Assembly: GCA_017881145.1 (NCBI GenBank)
Contig: JADGRG010000099.1
Span: 1 to 7,170 of the forward strand
Length of the DNA: 7,170 nt
Source: Sandaracinaceae bacterium
GTDB lineage: Bacteria; Myxococcota_A; Polyangia; Polyangiales; JAFGIB01
Direction: 5' to 3'
Shown here in pieces: positions 1 through 3,962 of this stretch (positions are counted from its first letter, which is position 1; every line of letters begins with the position of its first letter). The notes beneath the pieces are model-generated. The model saw only the letters and a program-made list of their open reading frames with translations. It ran no database searches and was not told the origin of the DNA. The position numbers were made by a program, and so were the translations under genes.

Positions 1-507
1 GGCATGGCCGACGTCCGTGCGCTGACGGTCGCGTACCGCGGCGTGGGCGAAATTATTGGCGAGATAGCCGTGACTCGACGCTCCATCCACGAGGACAGTG
101 CCAGCGCCGTGTCTATTGTGGAGCTCGTGCAAGTCCCGGCTGGGCGAGTCTGCCAGCTCCTAGCAGGCAACGCGGAGCTAGCCCGAGGCCTTCTGCAGCT
201 CATGGTCGAGCGTCGGCTCGATGCGGAGCGTCGCATCGAGAGCCTCTTGTCCCGCAGCGTGGAGTCGCGCGTGGCAGAGTTTCTTCTCGACACAGCCCAG
301 CGCTACGGCGTCCCCGAGAGCCGGGGTACTATGATCGGGGTGACCTGCACGCATCAGGAGATCGCAGATTACGTCGGCTCCACGCGAGAAACCGTGACGC
401 TGACGCTCGGCGAGCTGCGCCGCAAGGATCTCGTGGTCTTCGACCAGCGTCGCATCGTGCTGCGTGAAGTCGATGCGCTGACTCGCATGGTGCAGGCCGG
501 ATCCTAG
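1..507 (+). CDS. Crp/Fnr-family transcriptional regulator, C-terminal part (5' end cut by window edge)
   Basis: The reading frame is open from the first base to the TAG at 505–507, and the N-terminal half of the sensor domain lies outside the window, so the ATG at 4 is internal and not the true start. Counting from that Met, residues 12–50 look like the end of a cyclic-nucleotide-binding-type beta-barrel, with the GEIIGEIAV stretch matching the family's G-E-x-x-G-E turn. Residues about 55–100 form the long dimerisation helix (ERRLDAERRIESLLSRSV). Residues about 115–145 are a winged helix-turn-helix of Crp/Fnr type (HQEIADYVGSTRETVTLTLGEL), in which the TRETV recognition helix is very typical. 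The Arg that normally follows the turn and binds the cAMP phosphate (R-S/T-A) is replaced here by D-S-A, so direct cAMP sensing is doubtful. No Fnr-type cysteine cluster can be judged because that end is missing. The gene converges on mlaC, 14 bp away. Its regulon is unknown. Confidence 0.9.
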   Translation, partial: GMADVRALTVAYRGVGEIIGEIAVTRRSIHEDSASAVSIVELVQVPAGRVCQLLAGNAELARGLLQLMVERRLDAERRIESLLSRSVESRVAEFLLDTAQRYGVPESRGTMIGVTCTHQEIADYVGSTRETVTLTLGELRRKDLVVFDQRRIVLREVDALTRMVQAGS

Positions 508-521
508 GCGAGCGAGCGCGC

Positions 522-1160
522 TCAGAGCAGGTCGTTGTCGGAGCTGAGGCGCTTCTTGAGGCGGCCGAGCAGCGCATCGAAGCCATCCTTGTGGATGATG
601 CGATTGAACTGCGACCGGTAGTTGTCTACCAGGCTCACTCCGTCGGTCGTGACGTCGAAGACCTTCCAGCTGCCGCTGCGTTCCACCAGCGTGTAGTCGA
701 CCGCGACTTCCGGTGCACGGCCGTTGGTCTTGGAACGCGCCAGAGTCTGAACCACCACGCCGTTCTGGCCAGGGACCTCGCCTGCATAGCGGATCTTGAA
801 GTCGAGCGTCGATTCGAGGCTCTTCTGGTAGTTCCGCTCCACTAGACGTGAGAGCAGCCCGACGAACTCACTGCGCTGCGCAGGCGAAATCGTTCCCCAC
901 TGGTCCTGTAGCGCGCGCTTGCTGAGCTCCTCGTAGTCGAGCAGGTCGTGCAACACGGCCGTCAGGCGCGCATTGCGCGCTTGGAGATCGAGCGGGTTCT
1001 TCGCTGGCGCTTTCAGGATGGAGCGGACTAGGTCGTGGCGCTCCTTGAGGAAGGCCTGTGCTCGCGGCTGGGCATGCGCGCTCATCGTCCCCCACGAGAG
1101 CGCGCAGAGGCAGGCTAGCGCGGTCGCGAACAATAGGCGGAAAGCGGGGTGGTTCTTCAT
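522..1160 (-). CDS. mlaC: MlaC/Ttg2D-family periplasmic phospholipid-binding protein
   Basis: Predicted 212-residue secreted protein. The family carries single phospholipids across the periplasm between the outer-membrane MlaA complex and the inner-membrane MlaFEDB transporter, and was first annotated as toluene tolerance protein Ttg2D. A signal peptide covers residues 1–30 (hydrophobic core about 8–22, cleavage after AHA). The family signatures are the LLDYEELSKRAL block at about 73–84, SPAQRSEFVGLLSRL at 92–106, and the C-terminal WKVFDVTTDGVSLVDNYRSQF run at 165–185, which is the most diagnostic part. I chose the ATG at 1158–1160 because GGAG lies 6 nt upstream and the signal peptide then starts correctly. 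An in-frame ATG at 1203–1205 would add 15 residues and is less likely, although it lies just 8 nt below a -10-like box. No mlaE, mlaF, mlaD or mlaA is present, so the partner genes must be elsewhere. It follows the TolC-like gene on the same strand after 138 bp. Confidence 0.88.
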   Translation of the reverse strand: MKNHPAFRLLFATALACLCALSWGTMSAHAQPRAQAFLKERHDLVRSILKAPAKNPLDLQARNARLTAVLHDLLDYEELSKRALQDQWGTISPAQRSEFVGLLSRLVERNYQKSLESTLDFKIRYAGEVPGQNGVVVQTLARSKTNGRAPEVAVDYTLVERSGSWKVFDVTTDGVSLVDNYRSQFNRIIHKDGFDALLGRLKKRLSSDNDLL

Positions 1161-1213
1161 GTTTGGCTCCAGCGGCTCGACGCGCAGCTGCGCGGTGCGA
1201 TTCATCGCGGGCT

Positions 1214-1242
1214 AATATAGCCACGCCCACAGAGGCTCGCAG
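1214..1242 (-). promoter_or_regulatory. Possible promoter of mlaC
   Basis: On the minus strand there is a TATATT -10-like hexamer (1219–1214) in an otherwise GC-rich stretch. The -35 region 17 bp upstream (about 1242–1237) matches TTGACA only weakly. A small perfect hairpin, AGGCT-CGC-AGCCT (1233–1245), overlaps that -35 position. Transcription would begin near 1207, about 45 nt before the preferred mlaC start. The 138-bp gap after the TolC-like gene fits a separate promoter. Only the -10 match supports the call. Confidence 0.4.
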
Positions 1243-1267
1243 CCTGGCCCGGAACCAGTGCTCTAAG

Positions 1268-1289
1268 TTATCGAAATTACGTACGATTA
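1268..1289. promoter_or_regulatory. AT-rich imperfect palindrome upstream of mlaC, candidate operator
   Basis: An inverted repeat with arms TTATCG and CGATTA is separated by 10 bp and centred at 1278.5, just downstream of the TolC-like stop codon. The arms pair at 5 of 6 positions. The base composition is strikingly AT-rich for this window. Its centre lies about 71 bp upstream of the start point predicted from the TATATT box, a spacing at which activators of the Crp/Fnr type can work. It does not match the consensus E. coli CRP or FNR half-sites. Assigning a regulator is speculation. Confidence 0.3.
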
Positions 1290-1298
1290 GTGTGCTGC

Positions 1299-2690
1299 CT
1301 AGTCCTCGTCCGGGTCCTCGTCACAGCGCTGGCGGAACGCTGCGTCGGGCAGGAGGCTGGTGCCGACGGCCTGCTCGAGGCCTGAGACCGACGTGTTCAG
1401 ATCGTACATGGATTGTAAGTGTGCGAAGCGGGCTTTGAAATACGCGGAAACACCCTCGATCAGCTCGCGAACGGTGATCAGCCCGAGCTGGTAGCTCTGC
1501 GCGGCCGTCACGAACCAGCGGCGAGCATCCCGGTGCCCGCTCTCCCAGGCCTGCACGCGCTCCGACGCGTCGATGACCGCGGCGTGCTTCTCTGCGATGT
1601 TCACGTCGCTGGCTTCTGCAGCCAGCGATCTCTGCTCGTGCACCTCGAGCAGCTTGTGGCGCGCCCGCTCCGTGCGAAAGTAGTTGCCGGCCAAGTCGAG
1701 ATCCCACTTGGCGACGATCGCAGCCCCAAGCGTGAGCGGCGTGTAGAACGCGTAGGGCGTGCGCCCGGGGACGTATTGGCTCTCGACGCTGAGGCCGAGC
1801 GCAAGGTCCGGAAAGAAGCGTGCGCTGGTGGCGTCGAGTTCAGCGTGGCGCGCGGTCTGGGCGGCCTCGAGCAAGCGCAGCATGGGTTGGCTCTTGCGCG
1901 CGAGCTCTTGGTATTCGCGGGCCGACTTGGGGACGAAGGGTAGGGGCGTGAGCGGGCAGGCTGGGATCTCTACGTTCGCCAGACCCGTGAGTGCTTTCAA
2001 CGCCGTGAGCGAGACGCTCTCCAGGTGCTGGACTTCTGCGGAGCGGGCCTTGATCTCGGCCAACGTGGTGGACATGCGATAGCGTTCGGTGGCGTCCGCA
2101 TCAGGCTCGCGGTTCTTGAGCCGCTCGTCCAGCTGTTCCAACGCTTGCTGCAGCTTCGGCAGACCCTCCGAGATCATCTGCTTGGCATCCAGCGCCAGTG
2201 CCAGCCCGAAGTAGGCTCGCCGGACGTTGAAGCGTACCTCAGCGCGCGTCAGCTCGCGGTTCAGCTCGGCTGCCCGCACACCGGCGTGCGCGGCATCGCG
2301 GGCGGCGCTGATCTTTCCGAAAGTCCAAAGCGGAAGGGCTCCTTCGATGGAGCCGGTCAGGCCGGGGCCGAAGGCACGATTGAGTTGGTTGTAGGAGTCC
2401 GGCGTGTAGCCTGAGACGCCGTTTGCATCAGGGACCCAGGCGAGGCCGCCCCGTGCTCGGAACTGAAAGAAGGGCGAGATCCGCGCCTCGTCGAGCTGCG
2501 CAATCGCTGCTGAGACAGCGTGCTCGCCGGCCTTGAGACCATACGAGTGATGCTCTGCGAGCGCTGTCAGCTCCTGCAGATCGAGCGGCCGAACCGAAGC
2601 CTCTTGGGCCGTGGCCGCAGGCGCAAGCACCGCCGCGCCCGCGTACAGCGCCAAGAGTAGAAAGAGCTTTGCAGTCCGGGCGCGCCGCAC
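1299..2690 (-). CDS. TolC-family outer-membrane efflux protein
   Basis: Predicted 463-residue outer-membrane factor of the TolC/OEP family. Such trimers form a barrel through the outer membrane joined to a long periplasmic helical tunnel, and dock onto a membrane-fusion protein and an inner-membrane pump for efflux or type I secretion. The signal peptide is residues 1–28 (core LFLLLALYAGAAVL, cleavage after ATA). Two tandem OEP repeats are visible. The first, about 36–240, contains the diagnostic GALPLWTFGKISAARDAA strand-to-helix turn (117–134). The second, about 255–450, has the matching LTLGAAIVAKWDLDLAGNYF turn (319–338) and a QSYQLGLITVRELIEG motif (398–412). The tail is acidic (CDEDPDED). 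Translation must begin at the GTG at 2690–2688: an in-frame TAG lies 12 nt upstream, and there is no other suitable start before the signal peptide. No clear Shine-Dalgarno sequence precedes it. No pump or fusion-protein gene is in the window, so the substrate cannot be predicted. Confidence 0.9.
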   Translation of the reverse strand: MRRARTAKLFLLLALYAGAAVLAPAATAQEASVRPLDLQELTALAEHHSYGLKAGEHAVSAAIAQLDEARISPFFQFRARGGLAWVPDANGVSGYTPDSYNQLNRAFGPGLTGSIEGALPLWTFGKISAARDAAHAGVRAAELNRELTRAEVRFNVRRAYFGLALALDAKQMISEGLPKLQQALEQLDERLKNREPDADATERYRMSTTLAEIKARSAEVQHLESVSLTALKALTGLANVEIPACPLTPLPFVPKSAREYQELARKSQPMLRLLEAAQTARHAELDATSARFFPDLALGLSVESQYVPGRTPYAFYTPLTLGAAIVAKWDLDLAGNYFRTERARHKLLEVHEQRSLAAEASDVNIAEKHAAVIDASERVQAWESGHRDARRWFVTAAQSYQLGLITVRELIEGVSAYFKARFAHLQSMYDLNTSVSGLEQAVGTSLLPDAAFRQRCDEDPDED

Positions 2691-2702
2691 GCGGACGTTC
2701 TA

Positions 2703-2750
2703 TCTGAAACGCCGGCTCTCTGAAACACCAGCTATCTGAAACAGCGGTGG
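2703..2750. repeat. Three tandem 16-bp direct repeats between fabZ and the tolC-like gene
   Basis: The octamer TCTGAAAC (plus strand) recurs at 2703–2710, 2719–2726 and 2735–2742, exactly 16 bp apart. Read on the coding strand the units begin GTTTCAGA and then have TAGCTGGT, GAGCCGGC or TAGAACGT, so conservation extends weakly past the octamer. They fill most of the 71-bp fabZ–tolC gap. The last copy ends about 12 nt before the GTG start, where a ribosome-binding site would be expected. They could be regulator half-sites spaced about 1.5 helical turns apart, or the remains of a tandem duplication. Confidence 0.7.
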
Positions 2751-2761
2751 TGGGCGATCCT

Positions 2762-3280
2762 TCAGGGCATCCCGTCGTCGCTGTCCTGGATCGCCGCCAG
2801 CAGCTCGGCCTCCGCGCAGACGACGTCGTCGACCGTGGCCAGCCCCTCGCACTTCCAGATGTTGGAGCGATGCTGGAGCACACGCACCGAGATCACGATC
2901 TGGTCGCCCGGAGTGATCGGGTGGCGGAACTTGGCGTGGTCGATCCCGGCGAATGCGAAGCGCTGGTAGCTCGGATCCATGGCGTCCGATGCGTAGACCA
3001 GCACGCACATGAGCTGCGCCATCGCCTCGAGGCAGAGGACCGCGGGGAAGATGGGCACGTTGGGGAAGTGCCCCTGGAATACCGGCTCGTTGATGCTGAC
3101 GCATTTCACCGCGCGAGCGGACTTGCGCGGCTCGATGTCGAGCACCCTGTCGATGAGCAGAAAGGGCGCCCTATGCGGAAGGATCCGCAGGATCTTCGTG
3201 ATGTCGAGATTGGCGCAGCGGTCAGGCCGCAGCGCTCCCGCGTCACTTGCTCTTGAGCTTGGGCTGGGGGACCGTTTCAC
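2762..3280 (-). CDS. fabZ: FabZ-type 3-hydroxyacyl-ACP dehydratase
   Basis: Removes water from 3-hydroxyacyl-ACP to give trans-2-enoyl-ACP in cytoplasmic type II fatty-acid synthesis. It competes with LpxA/LpxD for 3-hydroxyacyl chains, which is why it is often found among lipid A genes. The single hotdog domain spans about residues 25–165. Key motifs, counted from the chosen start, are LPHRAPFLLIDRV (34–46), GHFPNVPIFPAV (70–81) with catalytic His71, LEAMAQ (84–89) with catalytic Glu85, and FAGIDHAKFRHPITPGD (110–126). The usual PGV after the catalytic loop is PAV here. I chose the GTG at 3280–3278 because GAAGG lies 5 nt upstream, which gives 172 residues and overlaps the ompH end by 38 bp. 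A TTG at 3310–3308 is the longer alternative. No ATG occurs near the usual domain start, so the protein either carries about 25 extra N-terminal residues or begins at a rare codon. The overlap suggests translational coupling to ompH. Confidence 0.93.
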   Translation of the reverse strand: MKRSPSPSSRASDAGALRPDRCANLDITKILRILPHRAPFLLIDRVLDIEPRKSARAVKCVSINEPVFQGHFPNVPIFPAVLCLEAMAQLMCVLVYASDAMDPSYQRFAFAGIDHAKFRHPITPGDQIVISVRVLQHRSNIWKCEGLATVDDVVCAEAELLAAIQDSDDGMP

Positions 3281-3842
3281 TTCGACCTTCGCCGGTATTG
3301 TAGCGCGCAATCAGCACGTCGGTAAGGTCGTAAGTGGAAGGCGTGTAGATCACACCGGCTTCGTTGCGCTCCAAGATCAGCGTGTAGCCTTCGGCCTGGC
3401 CGATGTGTCGCACGATGCGCTGCATGCGCTCCACGATGTCCTTGGTCAGCTCGCCCTCTTTGGAGCCGAGCTCGCGCTGGAACTCCATGTAGGTCTGCTG
3501 CAGCTCCGCAAACGCTTTCTGGTACTCCTCGAGCTTCTTGGCCAAGACGTCGCGAGAGAGCACATCGCGCTGCTTCTCGAGGCTGTCCTTCATCGACTTC
3601 AGATCGTTCTGCGCCTTGTCGAGCTGCTTCTGGCGCTCCTCGAAGAGCTTCTTGAGGTTGCCCTTGGCCTTGCGGCCGTCCTCGGTGTCGTTCATCGCGC
3701 GTTGCATGTCGACGACGGCGATTTTGAGCGCCTGTGCGTGGGCACGCGACGACGACGAGAGCACGGTGGCAATCATCAGCGTGAGGGCAAGGGCGAGCAG
3801 GTGAAGAGAGCGGTGAAGAGAGCGGTGAAGAGACGTTTTCAT
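3243..3842 (-). CDS. skp: OmpH/Skp-family periplasmic chaperone
   Basis: Predicted 199-residue secreted chaperone that holds unfolded outer-membrane proteins on their way to the BAM complex. Skp trimers grip clients with long coiled-coil arms. The signal peptide is residues 1–36 (core LLALALTLMIATVL, cleavage after AHA). The OmpH start motif follows as LKIAVVDMQRAMNDTEDGRKA (39–59). Residues about 60–150 are highly charged and rich in Lys, Glu, Gln and Leu, with the heptad-like pattern of the coiled-coil arms. The chain then returns to a beta segment, YTLILERNEAGVIY (153–166), with the final strand and helix near 170–181 (DLTDVLIARYN). I chose the ATG at 3842–3840 because GGAAGG lies about 8 nt upstream and the signal peptide then has a normal basic N-region. 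Extending to 3890 would add 16 residues with no RBS. The N-region has an odd repeat, SLHR-SLHR-SLH. It lies 120 bp after bamA and overlaps fabZ. Confidence 0.93.
   Translation of the reverse strand: MKTSLHRSLHRSLHLLALALTLMIATVLSSSSRAHAQALKIAVVDMQRAMNDTEDGRKAKGNLKKLFEERQKQLDKAQNDLKSMKDSLEKQRDVLSRDVLAKKLEEYQKAFAELQQTYMEFQRELGSKEGELTKDIVERMQRIVRHIGQAEGYTLILERNEAGVIYTPSTYDLTDVLIARYNTGEGRSETVPQPKLKSK
3801..3833 (-). repeat. 12-bp tandem repeat (2.75 copies) inside the ompH signal peptide
   Basis: The plus-strand unit GTGAAGAGAGCG occurs perfectly at 3801–3812 and 3813–3824, and again without its last three bases at 3825–3833. The length is a multiple of three, so each copy adds Ser-Leu-His-Arg to the N-region of the signal peptide without breaking the frame. 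Perfect identity at DNA level points to recent slipped-strand duplication. Confidence 0.85.
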
Positions 3843-3862
3843 GGCTGGGCCTTCCGTGCGGC

Positions 3863-3890
3863 TAGCTATCAACTTGGTTGGGCAAGTCAA
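3863..3890 (-). promoter_or_regulatory. Weak internal promoter candidate before ompH
   Basis: In the 120-bp bamA–ompH gap the minus strand has TTGACT (3890–3885), five of six matches to the -35 consensus. A poor -10 candidate, TAGCTA (3868–3863), follows 16 bp further on. A short inverted repeat, ACTTG-N6-CAAGT (3872–3887), lies between and overlaps the -35. An internal promoter would let skp and fabZ be expressed apart from bamA. The -10 is poor, so this is tentative. Confidence 0.25.
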
Positions 3891-3962
3891 GCGGGGTGGT
3901 CTGACGAGGTCTTTGAGCCGAGGATTCAGCGGGGTATGGCTGGGCCGACCGGGTGCAGCGCG

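Noticed and set aside
514..523. GAGCGCGCTC palindrome between the convergent regulator and mlaC ends, as a bidirectional terminator
   Set aside because: It is self-complementary with no loop, has no T-run on either side, and overlaps the mlaC stop codon. GC-rich sequence makes such short palindromes common.
1233..1245. AGGCT-CGC-AGCCT hairpin after the tolC-like gene as its terminator
   Set aside because: The stem is only 5 bp and no T-run follows on either strand. It is kept only as a note on the mlaC promoter region.
1419..1943. Plus-strand open frame inside the tolC-like gene
   Set aside because: It is an antisense shadow of a gene with a clear signal peptide and both OEP repeats.
2428..3104. 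Minus-strand frames covering the fabZ–tolC junction
   Set aside because: Both are Arg/Ala/Pro-rich out-of-frame readings over fabZ and the tolC-like gene, without an RBS or domain. They run through the tandem repeats, but nothing suggests a real junction peptide.
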